Shown here piece after piece: positions 25,865 to 34,677 of a DNA stretch of 64,000 bases. The translations under genes were made by a program, and so were the position numbers. Below the pieces are notes generated by a model. It saw only the letters and a program-made list of their open reading frames with translations, did no database searches and was not told where the DNA came from. Source of the stretch: Pseudonocardia sp. T1-2H (GTDB lineage Bacteria; Actinomycetota; Actinomycetes; Mycobacteriales; Pseudonocardiaceae); contig NZ_JBBPCL010000001.1 of assembly GCF_038039215.1 (NCBI RefSeq), positions 5,456,001 through 5,520,000 on the forward strand, in the 5' to 3' direction. The first letter of the stretch is position 1, and each line of letters opens with the position of its first letter.

Positions 25865-27580
25865 CCTCGGCCTCCCCTGCCACGGCGGCCCGCAGCTCTC
25901 GTTTGAGCACCTTCCCGCTCGGTGTGCGCGGCAGCGGCTGCTCCCTGAACACGACGTGCTCGGGCACCTTGAACTCCGCCAGCCGCTCGCGGACGTGCTG
26001 TTGCAGCTCCTCGGCGGTCACCGGGATCCCCGCCCGCACGTTCACGACGGCGACGGCCTGCTCGCCGAGCCGGGCGTGCGGCAGCCCGACGATCGCGACG
26101 TCCGCCACCGCCGGGTGCTCGAACAGTGCGCCCTCGACCTCGGCGCAGTAGATGTTCTCGCCGCCGCGGATGACCACGTCCTTCATCCGGTCGACGACGT
26201 ACACCCAGCCGTCGCGCGTCAGGCCCAGGTCGCCGGTGTGGAACCAGCCGTCGGTGAACGCCGCCGCGGTGCCCTCCGGGTTGTTCCAGTAGCCCCGCAC
26301 CACGTTCGGCCCGCGGAACCACAGCTCCCCGACGCCGCCCGGCTCCGCGTCCTCGCCGGTCGCGGGGTCGACCACGCGCACGTCCGCACCGGGCGCACAG
26401 CGGCCGACGCTGTCCGGGTGGGTCACGTAGTCCTGCCCGGAGTTCGAGACGACGGCGGACGTCGTCTCGGTGAGCCCGTAGCCGTTGGCCGGGGCGACGA
26501 GCGAGGTGAAGGTGTCGTCGATCGTCCCGATCAGGTCCGGCGGGATCGGCGAACCGCCCATGCTGATCGCGGCGAGTGTGCCGAAACCGTCCGGGTCCGC
26601 GATCGCGTCCTCGACGAGCTGCCGCATCACCGTCGGCACCCCGGAGACGCCCGTCAGCGCCTCGCGGCGGACCAGCTCCCGGGCCTCGGCGCGGTCCCAC
26701 CTGTACTGCGTGACGAGCTTCCCCCGGTCAGCGGCGTGTACGTCAGGCTCGTGATCCCCGCGATGTGGAACAGGGGGAACGTGCACAGCGCGCCGGCCTG
26801 GGGAGCATCGGGATCCGGCTCGGGTGGCTCGCCACCGTTGGCGATCGCCAGGCCGACCGTGGCGCCGAGGAGGGTGTTGAGGATGTTCGTGCAGTGGTTG
26901 CGGTGGGTGCCGATCGCCCCCTTGGGCCGGCCGGTGGTGCCGGAGGTGTAGAGGATCGTGGCGTCGTCGTCCGGCGCGATCTCGACGTCCGGCAGGGGCG
27001 CGTCGAGGTCGAGCGAGGCCAGCACGTCGGACCAGGCGCGGACGCCGGAGACCGGGTCGCCGCCGCGGACCTCGATCAGGGGCGGGAGCTCCGCGAGGTA
27101 CGGGGCCAGCAGCGCGGTGCGCTCGGCGTCCGCGACCACGAGCTTCGCCTCGCAGTCACCCAGGGCGTAGCGCAGCTCCGCCGCCGTCCACCAGGCGTTG
27201 AGCGGGACGAACACGATCCCGGAGACCTGCGCGGCGTAGAACCACGGCATCCACTCGGGGAAGTTCCGCATCGTGACGGCGAGCCGGTCGCCCTGGCGGA
27301 GGCCGTACTCGTCGTGCAGAAGCGTGGCGAGGCCCGCGACGATCCGCGCGTGCTCGGCGTAGGTGACCCGCTCGTGCTCGAAGACGGTGAAGACCCGGTC
27401 GTCCCAGGTCGCGCTGAGCTCGAACAGCTCGCGCAGGGTGTGCGGGCCCCGTTCGTAGACCCGCCACGGGACGCCGCGCACGGTCGTGTCGGTGAGGGCG
27501 AAGGGCGCGCCGAGAGCGGTGAACCGGGCGGTGAGCTCGGAGCGGACGCTGCCACCGAAGTCCGTCGAGACCGTGGTCAT
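25857..27580 (-). CDS. Class I adenylate-forming acyl-CoA synthetase, apparent frameshift
   Basis: A ~574-aa ANL-family ligase that would activate a carboxylic acid as its CoA thioester. The AMP-binding P-loop is ILYTSGTTGRPKGAI, the A5 motif GYGLTETTS, the hinge region DRMKDVVIRGGENIY, and the catalytic Lys in PRTPSGKVLKREL. The two halves are in different frames; the break is at 26714-26725 (GAGCTTCCCCC, plus strand) and one extra G in the coding strand restores TPLTGGKLVTQ. Ten nt below the lactonase gene. Confidence 0.88.
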
Positions 27581-27590
27581 GCCGCCCTCC

Positions 27591-28535
27591 TCAGGCCGAG
27601 AACGCGAGGTCGAGCCCGGGGTACGGCCACTGGAGCGTGTAGAGCTTCCCCAGGCCGGACGAGGTGATGAACGCCGTGCGGGAGTCCCCGCCTGCGAAGC
27701 AGATGTTGGTGACGTACGGGTCCGGCTCGGGCACCGGGATCTGCCGGAGCAGGGTGCCGTCGTCCGCGATGATGCTGACCGCCCCGGTGACGAGCGTGGC
27801 GACGCAGACGTTGCCCGCGCCGTCGACGGCCAGGGAGTCCAGCAGCTGGTAGCCCGCGAAGCCGTGCAGCAGCATCGCGCCGCCCGGGCCGCGCGGGGGT
27901 TCGCCGGGCGGCGAGACGCGGCCGGGCCCGTCGACGTTCCAGGCCCAGACCCGGCCGGGACCGGTCTCGGCGACGTAGACACAGCTGCCGTCCGGGGACA
28001 GCCCGACGCCGTTGGGCGTCATCAGCGGGTGCACGACCTCGGTGATCGACGAGCCGTCGGGCAGCGCGTAGCAGAGCCTCCCGATGTCCATGTCCCGCCC
28101 ACGGTTCTTGCCGAGGTCGGTGAACCAGAAGCCGCCGCCTGCATCGAAGACGATGTCGTTGGGGCCGTTCAGCGGGAGCCCGTCGACCTCGGTGTAGAGG
28201 TCGGTGACCTGCCCATCCAGGGTGACCCGCTGGATCCGGCCGCCGATGTAGTCCGCGGGCTGGTGGCCCGGCGCGGTGATCCCGTCCCGGTCGTGCCACT
28301 CGAAGCCGCCGTTGTTGCAGACGTAGAACGCGCCGTCCGGGCCGATCGCGGCGCCGTTCGGGCCGCCGCCCAGCTCCGCGATCACCTCGGTCTTGCCGTC
28401 CGGGTGGACCCGGGTGAGCGTCTGCCGCTTGATCTCCACGAGGACGACCGAGCCGTCCCGCATCGCGATCGGGCCCTCCGGGAACTCCAGTCCCGAGGCG
28501 ACCTCGCGGAGCTCGAGCTGATCAACGCTGACCAT
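27591..28535 (-). CDS. SMP-30/gluconolactonase-type lactonase
   Basis: A 314-aa six-bladed beta-propeller of the SMP-30/gluconolactonase/LRE family, which hydrolyse lactones with one divalent metal. EFPEGPIAM gives the first metal-ligand Glu, GLPLNGPNDIVFD the Asn/Asp region, and LMTPNGVGLSPDG with ETGPGRVWAW later blades. No signal peptide, so cytoplasmic. First gene of the operon with the CoA ligase, hydratase and kinase. Operator copy 4 lies 18 nt before its ATG. Confidence 0.87.
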   Translation of the reverse strand: MVSVDQLELREVASGLEFPEGPIAMRDGSVVLVEIKRQTLTRVHPDGKTEVIAELGGGPNGAAIGPDGAFYVCNNGGFEWHDRDGITAPGHQPADYIGGRIQRVTLDGQVTDLYTEVDGLPLNGPNDIVFDAGGGFWFTDLGKNRGRDMDIGRLCYALPDGSSITEVVHPLMTPNGVGLSPDGSCVYVAETGPGRVWAWNVDGPGRVSPPGEPPRGPGGAMLLHGFAGYQLLDSLAVDGAGNVCVATLVTGAVSIIADDGTLLRQIPVPEPDPYVTNICFAGGDSRTAFITSSGLGKLYTLQWPYPGLDLAFSA

Positions 28536-28552
28536 CGACGTCCTTCCAGTGC

Positions 28553-28566
28553 TGAACGATCGTTAA
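28553..28566. promoter_or_regulatory. Operator copy 4 (TGAACGATCGTTAA)
   Basis: Consensus palindrome between the lactonase ATG (28535) and the stop of the next CoA-ligase gene (28577), placed to control the lactonase operon. Confidence 0.8.
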
Positions 28567-28576
28567 GTACCCGACG

Positions 28577-30130
28577 CTAGGAGCGGGCGGTGGCCTTGTC
28601 AACGCCCGTCACGAGCGCGCGGAGCTCGCGCTTGAGCACCTTGCCGACGGTGTTGCGCGGCAGCTCCGGCACCAGCAGGACCTTCCGCGGGCGCTTGTAG
28701 CCGGCGAGGCGGTCCCGGCAGAACTCGCGGATGTCTTCGGCCGTCGGCTCCCGGCCTTCGTGTGGCTCGATGACGGCGACGACGATCTCGCCCCACACCT
28801 CGTCCGGCTCGCCGACGACCGCCGCCGCGGCCACCGCCGGATGCTGGTGCAGGACCTCCTCGACCTCGCGGGAGTACACGTTCTCCCCGCCCGTGAGGAT
28901 CATGTCCTTCTTCCGGTCGACGATCGAGAAGTAGCCCTCGGCGTCCCGTTTGGCCAGGTCACCGCTGTGGAACCAGCCGCCGCGGAACGCCTCGGCGGTG
29001 GCCTCGGGGCGGTTCCAGTAGCCCGCGCAGACCTGGTCCCCGCGGATCACGAGCTCGCCGACCTCGTCCGGGCCGGTGTCCTCGTCGTGCTCGTCCACCA
29101 CGCGCACCGCGGAGAGGAACATCGGCTTCCCGACCGACGTCAGCAGCTCGGTCCGGCCCTCCGCCGCGGCGACGTGGTCCGCCGAGCCGTGCACCATGAC
29201 GTTGCCCGCGAGTTCGGTCATGCCGAACCCGGTCTGGAACCTCGCGTTCGGGAACGCGGCCATCGCCTCCCGCAGCACGGCCGCGGGCATCGGCGCCCAG
29301 CCGTAGCCGATCCGGGTGATCGACGACGTGTCGTACTCCGCGAACGAGGGGTGCCGCAGCAGCATCGCGAGCATCGTCGGCGCGACGGACGTGCTGGTCG
29401 CGCGGGTCTCCTGGACCGCGGCGAGGAAGCCCTCGGGGTCGTAGCGGCGCAGCACCACCACGGCGTCCCCGTGCACGTGGGCGACCAGCACGCCGTAGCC
29501 GGCGATGTGACAGAGCGGCCAGGGCTGCAGGGAGACGCCCGGCTCGTCGTCGTGCTCCCAGCTGACGGCCGAGTTCAGCACCGCCGCGGTGACGTTGCGG
29601 TGGGTCAGGACCGCGCCCTTGGCCCGCCCGGTGGTGCCGGAGGTGTAGATCAGCCAGGCCGGGGCCGTCTCCTCGGGGGGCTCCGGCTGCCCGGGCTCCG
29701 GCCCGTCGAGCAGGACCCGGAAGGGCAGGGCCCCTTCGGGTGCGCCGTCGATCACGATCAGCGTGGTGATCGAGGGGACGGTCGCCATCGCCGTCCGCGC
29801 CGTCTCCAGGTACTTCATCTCGGTGATCAGCACGGTCGGCGTGGAGTCGCTCAGGTTGAGCTCCACCTCGCGCGGGGTGAGCCGGTAGTTGACGAACACC
29901 AGCGCCATCCCGGCGAGCGGGACGCCGTAGTAGGCCAGCACGTACTCGGGGTTGTTCTCGGTCAGCATCGCCACCCGGTCCCCGGAGGCCGCGTGGTACG
30001 CCAGCCCGCGGGCAAGGCGCCGGACCTGGTCGTCGAGCTGCGCGTAGGTCCAGCTCTCCCCCTCGAACCGGAGCGCGATCGCGTCGGGGACACGGGCGGC
30101 GCCGAACTCCAGGACGTCACTGATCCGCAC
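28577..30130 (-). CDS. Class I acyl-CoA synthetase
   Basis: A 517-aa ANL-family ligase with AWLIYTSGTTGRAKGAVLTH (P-loop), GFGMTELAG, GDLAKRDAEGYFSIVDRKKD, MILTGGENVYSREVEE and the catalytic Lys in PRNTVGKVLKREL. GTG 30130 follows GGAGAGGAG. It is the last gene of the minus-strand group that starts with the ACAD at 33814. The second CoA ligase of the island, intact in one frame. Confidence 0.92.
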   Translation of the reverse strand: MRISDVLEFGAARVPDAIALRFEGESWTYAQLDDQVRRLARGLAYHAASGDRVAMLTENNPEYVLAYYGVPLAGMALVFVNYRLTPREVELNLSDSTPTVLITEMKYLETARTAMATVPSITTLIVIDGAPEGALPFRVLLDGPEPGQPEPPEETAPAWLIYTSGTTGRAKGAVLTHRNVTAAVLNSAVSWEHDDEPGVSLQPWPLCHIAGYGVLVAHVHGDAVVVLRRYDPEGFLAAVQETRATSTSVAPTMLAMLLRHPSFAEYDTSSITRIGYGWAPMPAAVLREAMAAFPNARFQTGFGMTELAGNVMVHGSADHVAAAEGRTELLTSVGKPMFLSAVRVVDEHDEDTGPDEVGELVIRGDQVCAGYWNRPEATAEAFRGGWFHSGDLAKRDAEGYFSIVDRKKDMILTGGENVYSREVEEVLHQHPAVAAAAVVGEPDEVWGEIVVAVIEPHEGREPTAEDIREFCRDRLAGYKRPRKVLLVPELPRNTVGKVLKRELRALVTGVDKATARS

Positions 30131-30166
30131 GGAAGCTCTCCTCTCCGCCGACTCCCTCGTCGGCGA

Positions 30167-30186
30167 CCCGGGTCTTCGGATCCGGG
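30167..30186 (-). terminator. Hairpin CCCGGGTC-TTCG-GATCCGGG in the kinase/ligase gap
   Basis: 8-bp stem (one mismatch) with a TTCG tetraloop just after the kinase stop codon; a second small stem lies at ~30147-30164. Possible attenuator or RNA-stabilising hairpin inside the operon. Confidence 0.4.
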
Positions 30187-30189
30187 CGG

Positions 30190-31581
30190 TCAGCCCGGGT
30201 GGGTCAGGTACTTCGGGTTCGCCACGGCGAGCCGGTCGGTGATCGCGGTGCGGACGGCGGCGAGCAGGTCCGGGTCGTCCGGGGCGAGGACCCCGGAGCG
30301 GATCGCGTCCGCGAGCGCCCGCTGGTCCGCCTGCCCGAACCGGGCCAGCCGCTCGCGGTGCCGGCGCTCCTGGTCCGCGCCGAACGCCAGCTCCCGCTCG
30401 ACGCCGTCGACCACGTTGGCCGCGACCCGCGCGTTGAACCGGAGTCGTCCCTCCGTGCCGGGCATGACGTCCTCGCGGAGGAACATCGCGACCGCCGCGA
30501 GCAGGTCCCGGCCGGCCGGGAGGCCGTGCAGGTCCGAGCGCGGCGCCTCGGCGAGCACCGGCGCCTCCGCCGGGATGCCCAGGGCCAGGAAGAGGTCGTG
30601 CTCCTGCTCGCAGACCCGGCGGCCGATCGCCACGAACTCCACGGACGGCGTCTCCCCGGACAGGTGCCGCTCGGCCATGCTGCGGCAGCCGACGGCCCAG
30701 CGGGCGGTGCCGTAGACCTGCCACCAGCGGACGGCCTCGGGATCCGGCCGCCACCCGGCGACCTCGGCGTACCCGTCGAGCAGATCGTCGACGATGCCGA
30801 AGCCACCCACCGGAGGTGCCGCACCGAAGCGCCAGCACTTCACGCACAGCCAGCCGAGGTCCTCCCGCGGGTCCCCGCGGTGCACGAGCTCCCAGTCCAG
30901 CACGGCCGCGAGGCCCTCGGGCGAGATGATCAGGTTGCCGTTGCGGAAGTCCCCGTGCACGACCGTCTCCGCGACCGGCTCCGGGCGGCGGGGCTCCAGC
31001 CACGCCAGCGCGATCTCGATCGAGGGCAGGGGCTCGCCGAGCGCGTCGTAGGCCTGCCGCAGGTGCTCAACGGGGTCGTAGGTCTCGGCGCCGGGGACGG
31101 TGTCGACCGGCATCGAGTGGATCCGGGCGAGCGTGCGCCCCAGGTCCGCGGCCATGCCCTCGCGGGCGGGCGCGTACTGCGGCTCACGTAGCAGGCGGCG
31201 GGCGATCGTCTCGCCGTCGACGTGCTTCGTGATCAGGTACGGGGCCCCGACGACCGCCGGGTCCACCCCGTGGTCGACCAGGTGGGGTACCGGCACGCCG
31301 GCGCGCTCGGCCGCCGCGATGGCCGCGGCCTCCCGGGCCATGCCCTCCGGGCGGCCGGGGCCTGGCGGATCCCGCCGGAGCACCAGCCGCCGCGGCGCGC
31401 CGGTGGCCGGTACCGCCTCGAAGGCCCAGGTCTCCCGGCTCGCACCGCCGGTGAGCCGGCGCAGGTTCGCGACGGACACCTCGCCGTCGAGCACCGTGCG
31501 CAGACGCCGGGCCAGCAGCTCGGCCAGGACCGCCGGATCACCGCCGCCCGCGCGTTCGTGGACCGTCGCCGATGCGGTCAT
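30190..31581 (-). CDS. APH-fold kinase fused to a C-terminal DUF6285-type domain
   Basis: A 463-aa protein. Residues ~20-330 are an APH-fold kinase: LTGGASRETWAFEAV, VVHGDFRNGNLIISPEG with the catalytic Asp, VLDWELVHRGDPREDLGWL. The last ~110 residues (DLHGLPAGRDLLAAVAMFLR, then EDVMPGTEGRLRFNARVAAN) match the DUF6285 tail seen on many actinobacterial kinases of this group. In P. putida LvaA needs a small partner, LvaB; I infer the tail is its fused counterpart. Upstream is a lone ACAD, the same pairing as in ACAD11. Confidence 0.85.
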   Translation of the reverse strand: MTASATVHERAGGGDPAVLAELLARRLRTVLDGEVSVANLRRLTGGASRETWAFEAVPATGAPRRLVLRRDPPGPGRPEGMAREAAAIAAAERAGVPVPHLVDHGVDPAVVGAPYLITKHVDGETIARRLLREPQYAPAREGMAADLGRTLARIHSMPVDTVPGAETYDPVEHLRQAYDALGEPLPSIEIALAWLEPRRPEPVAETVVHGDFRNGNLIISPEGLAAVLDWELVHRGDPREDLGWLCVKCWRFGAAPPVGGFGIVDDLLDGYAEVAGWRPDPEAVRWWQVYGTARWAVGCRSMAERHLSGETPSVEFVAIGRRVCEQEHDLFLALGIPAEAPVLAEAPRSDLHGLPAGRDLLAAVAMFLREDVMPGTEGRLRFNARVAANVVDGVERELAFGADQERRHRERLARFGQADQRALADAIRSGVLAPDDPDLLAAVRTAITDRLAVANPKYLTHPG

Positions 31582-31612
31582 GACACCCTCCCGCCGCCCG
31601 CAGGCGCGACGG

Positions 31613-32269
31613 TCAGGAGTCGCGCGCGCCCACCATGTCCAGCGCCAGCCGCTGGTACCGCTCGACCATCTCCGGTCGCCCGACCGGGCCCTTGTCCGAG
31701 AACCAGGCGGCCACGCCGGTGCACATCACGACGATCGCCCGGGCGGCCTCGTCCGGCAGCGGCGTGCGGAAGACGCCCCGCTCGACGCCCTCGCGGACCA
31801 CGGTGTCGAAGAACCGTTGCTGCGCATGCCGCTTGGCCAGGTGCGGGGTGCGGACCGGCTCCTCCAGCGCACGGAGCTCGCTCGTCCCGAGCAGGGTTCC
31901 GCGCTGGTCCTCCAGGTGGAACAGCACCTGCACCTCGACCAGGGCGCGCAGACGGTCCGCCGGGTCGTCGCCCGCCGCACCCAGCGCCGCCGAGGTGCGG
32001 GCCAGCAGCGCCTCGATCCCGCGCTCCATGATCGTCGCCAGGACGGCCTGCTTCGACGGGAAGTGGTGGTACAGCGCGGCCGGGCTCAGGCCCGCGCGCA
32101 GCGCGATGTCCCGCACCGAGGTGCCGTGGTAGCCGTGCGCGGCCATCACCTCGATCGACGCCTCGATGATCGCCGCATCGCCGGGAGGGGCGTTCGCCGC
32201 CCGGCCGACGTGCCTGCGGCCGCGCGGAGCCACCGGGCCGGCCGGCTCCGATCTTGCGGGACCCGCCAC
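31613..32269 (-). CDS. TetR/AcrR regulator
   Basis: A 218-aa TetR-family protein with the helix-turn-helix at YHGTSVRDIALRAGLSPAAL and a FPSKQAVLATIM helix after it. GTG 32269 is chosen because GAGGGAGGT lies 6-7 nt upstream; longer starts run into the cyclase remnant. It sits between that remnant and the kinase gene, in the operon under operator copy 5. It could co-regulate the palindromes together with the regulator at 12762. Confidence 0.85.
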   Translation of the reverse strand: MAGPARSEPAGPVAPRGRRHVGRAANAPPGDAAIIEASIEVMAAHGYHGTSVRDIALRAGLSPAALYHHFPSKQAVLATIMERGIEALLARTSAALGAAGDDPADRLRALVEVQVLFHLEDQRGTLLGTSELRALEEPVRTPHLAKRHAQQRFFDTVVREGVERGVFRTPLPDEAARAIVVMCTGVAAWFSDKGPVGRPEMVERYQRLALDMVGARDS

Positions 32270-32356
32270 GCGGCCACCTCCCTCTGCTTGCATCCTCCGT
32301 GGCCACGGAGAACGGCAAGGGTACCCAGGCCGCCCCGCGCCTCCCCGCACGGCGCA

Positions 32357-32561
32357 CCTGATGGCCGGCGGATTGATCGGCGAGCCCAGGACGGCGGAAC
32401 TGGATGGGCGGCGCGGTGAGGAAGAAGTCGTACCGGCCGCCGCCCGCCGCGCCGCGGTCCGGGGTGAGCAGGTTCGTGGTGCCTCGCTCGTCCTTCACCC
32501 CGTCGACGTCCCAGCGGCCCCGGTTGGACAGCCGCGTCCCGATCTCCCTGAAGTCCCGCAT
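32357..32561 (-). pseudogene. Internally deleted cyclase-family (kynurenine-formamidase-like) hydrolase
   Basis: The frame from ATG 32561 reads MRDFREIGTRLSNRGRWD and DERGTTNLLTPDR, the N-terminus of actinobacterial cyclase-family proteins (~300 aa). It jumps directly to YDFFLTAPPIQFR and, after a one-base shift, GSPINPPAIR, the family C-terminus. The middle ~220 residues, including the metal-binding HxGTHxD region, are gone. The ATG touches the ACAD stop (TGATG), so an intact copy once sat in the operon. Confidence 0.72.
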
Positions 32562-33814
32562 CAGCGCTTGCGCGGGCCGGCGAAGCCGAAAAGGTAGCCG
32601 GCCACCTTCCGCATCTGGATCTCCTCGGAGCCCTCGGTGATCCGGTAGCGGCGGTGGTGGCGGTAGATGTGCTCGAACGGCGTATGCCGGGAGTAGCCCA
32701 GCCCGCCGTGCACCTGCATCGCCCGGTCCGCGGCCTCGCAGACGAAGCGGTTGGCCCGGTAGTTGCACATCGAGACCTTGTCGCTGATCTCCATGTGCGG
32801 CACCCGGTCGAGCTCCCAGGCGGTCTTACGAACCAGCCCGCGCAGCATCTCCGCCTCGGTGTGCAGCTCCACCAGCGGGAACTGGATCGCCTGCCGCGTC
32901 GCCAGCGGAGCCCCGAACGTCACCCGGTTCCGGGCGTACTCCACGGCCCGGTCGATGCAGTACTGCCCGGCGCCGACCCCGGAGGCGGCCTGCCGGATGC
33001 GGTTCTCGTGCACGAAGGTCTGGGCGACGGCGAGCCCCATGCCCTCCTCGCCGAAGATCGCCGAGTTCGGCACCCGCACGTCGGAGATCGTGACCTCGGC
33101 ATGGTCGGTGGGCATGTTCAGCGTCCACCAGTGGAAGTCCACCGAGAAGCCGGGGCTGTCGGTCGGGACGAAGAACGCGGTGATGCCCCGCGCCGCCCCG
33201 TCGTCACCGCTGGTGCGGGCGAACACAACGTCGTGCGTCGCCGAGTGCATCCCGGAGTTCCAGCGCTTGGCGCCGTTGAGGATCCAGTCGTCGCCGTCGC
33301 GGACCGCCCGGGTCTCCATCCACGTCGCGTCCGACCCGTGGTCCGGCTCGCTCAGCCCGAAGCCGATCCGTGCCTTCCCGGTCAGCATCGGCTCCAGGTA
33401 CTCCTCCTTCTGCTCCTGCGTAGCGAAGGCCAGCAGCATGTGCGCAAAGGGGAAGTTCCCGACGACCGACGACTCGTTCTGCAGGTCGTTGAACAACCCC
33501 AGGCCCTTGTGCGCCAGATGCTCGCGGATCACCGCCATGTCGAAGTTCGTGCCGTCCTGCCCGCCGACCTCCTTGGGCAGCGCGTACCGGAGCCAGCCTG
33601 CGGCGTCGGCGCGGCGGCGCATCTCCCGCAGCAGCTCCTCCCACTCCGGCCGGGGCGTGCCGCCGGCCTCGAAGTCGGTCCGCGCCCACTCCCGGCGGTG
33701 GTCGAAGAAGCGCTCGTTGTCGTCCTGCGCCTGCAGCGGCAGGATCTCGCGCTCGATGAACGCGTCGAGGTCCGCGAGCTTCTGCGACAGCTCCACGGGG
33801 AGTTCGAAATCCAC
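32561..33814 (-). CDS. Acyl-CoA dehydrogenase family protein (stand-alone, ACAD11-like context)
   Basis: A 417-aa ACAD. GFGLSEPDHGSDATWMETRA and LNGAKRWNSGMHSATHDVVF are the FAD/substrate segments, and GGLGYSRHTPFEHIYRHHRR leads into YRITEGSEEIQ. It begins an operon ending in a kinase-DUF6285 protein and a CoA ligase. In ACAD10/11 and Lva pathways such a dehydrogenase acts on 4-phosphoacyl-CoA; assignment here is from context. Operator copy 5 lies 10 nt before its ATG. Confidence 0.88.
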   Translation of the reverse strand: MDFELPVELSQKLADLDAFIEREILPLQAQDDNERFFDHRREWARTDFEAGGTPRPEWEELLREMRRRADAAGWLRYALPKEVGGQDGTNFDMAVIREHLAHKGLGLFNDLQNESSVVGNFPFAHMLLAFATQEQKEEYLEPMLTGKARIGFGLSEPDHGSDATWMETRAVRDGDDWILNGAKRWNSGMHSATHDVVFARTSGDDGAARGITAFFVPTDSPGFSVDFHWWTLNMPTDHAEVTISDVRVPNSAIFGEEGMGLAVAQTFVHENRIRQAASGVGAGQYCIDRAVEYARNRVTFGAPLATRQAIQFPLVELHTEAEMLRGLVRKTAWELDRVPHMEISDKVSMCNYRANRFVCEAADRAMQVHGGLGYSRHTPFEHIYRHHRRYRITEGSEEIQMRKVAGYLFGFAGPRKR

Positions 33815-33823
33815 CAGGCCTCC

Positions 33824-33837
33824 TAAACGATCGTTCA
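33824..33837. promoter_or_regulatory. Operator copy 5 (TAAACGATCGTTCA)
   Basis: Consensus palindrome in the narrow divergent gap between the ACAD operon (minus, start 33814) and the two crotonase genes (plus), so one site can govern both. Confidence 0.8.
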
Positions 33838-33885
33838 GCTAGGATGGCATCGTCACCGGCCGCGGGGGAAGGGTTGAGGTCGAAG

Positions 33886-34654
33886 ATGCGCGAGATCCGC
33901 TACGAGGTACGCGACCACGTCGCGACGCTGACGATCGACCGGCCCGAGAAACGCGGCGCCATGACCTACGCGATGCTCGACGAGTTCGCCGCCTCCGTGG
34001 CCCGGGCCGGCGACGATCCGGACGTGGTCGTCCTGCTAGTCACCGGGGTACCGGGCAGCTTCTGCGCCGGGATCGACCTCGCGGACCTGGCCGGCCGGGA
34101 TCCGTCGAACCGGGGCCGTGGCGACGGCGACGGCGTCCCCCTCCTCATGGGCTGCCCGAAGCCGGTGGTCTGCGCCGTCGACGGGATGGCCGTCGGGATG
34201 GGCGCGGAGTTCGCGACCCAGGCGGACGTGCGGTTGGTCTCGTCCCGGGCGCGGTTCCGGTGGAACTTCGTGCATCGTGGGCTGGTGTCGGACACGGGTG
34301 CCGGAACGTGGCTGCTGCCCCGCCAGATCGGCGTCGCGGCGGCTTCGAGGCTGCTCTACACCGGCGACGACCTCGATGCGGACGAGGCGCTCTCGCTCGG
34401 CTTCGCGGCGAGTGTCCACGAGCCGGACGAGCTTCCCGGCCGCGGCGGCCGCGTTCGCCGCAAGGATCGCCACCGCATCGCCGTTCGCGCTGGTCAGGAC
34501 CAAACGGCTACTGCTCGACGGCGCCGGCCTGGACCTCGACCGGCACGTCCGGGCGACCCGGATCACCATGGCCGAATGCTTCGCCTCGGCGGATCATGCC
34601 GAGGGGATCGCGTCGTTCCTGGAGAAGCGGCCGGCCCGGTTCACTGGCCGTTGA
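33886..34654 (+). CDS. Enoyl-CoA hydratase family protein, apparent frameshift
   Basis: A ~255-aa crotonase-fold protein. SFCAGIDLADLAG and CAVDGMAVGMGAEFATQADV form the oxyanion hole, followed by VHRGLVSDTGAGTWLLPRQIG. After residue ~184 the reading shifts by one base at GAGCTTCCCGG (34430-34440). Reading GAGCTCCCGG gives DELPAAAAAF and continues to EKRPARFTGR. ATG 33886 fits the family N-terminus and has GAGG upstream; ATG 33844 is in frame but abuts the operator. Confidence 0.82.
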
Positions 34655-34677
34655 TCATTCGAATCGGAGAGGACACC

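Noticed and set aside
24065..31581. The two APH-fold genes as antibiotic-resistance phosphotransferases
   Set aside because: They sit inside beta-oxidation operons with CoA ligases and ACADs, one carries a DUF6285 tail, and their motifs fit the acyl-CoA-associated kinase branch.
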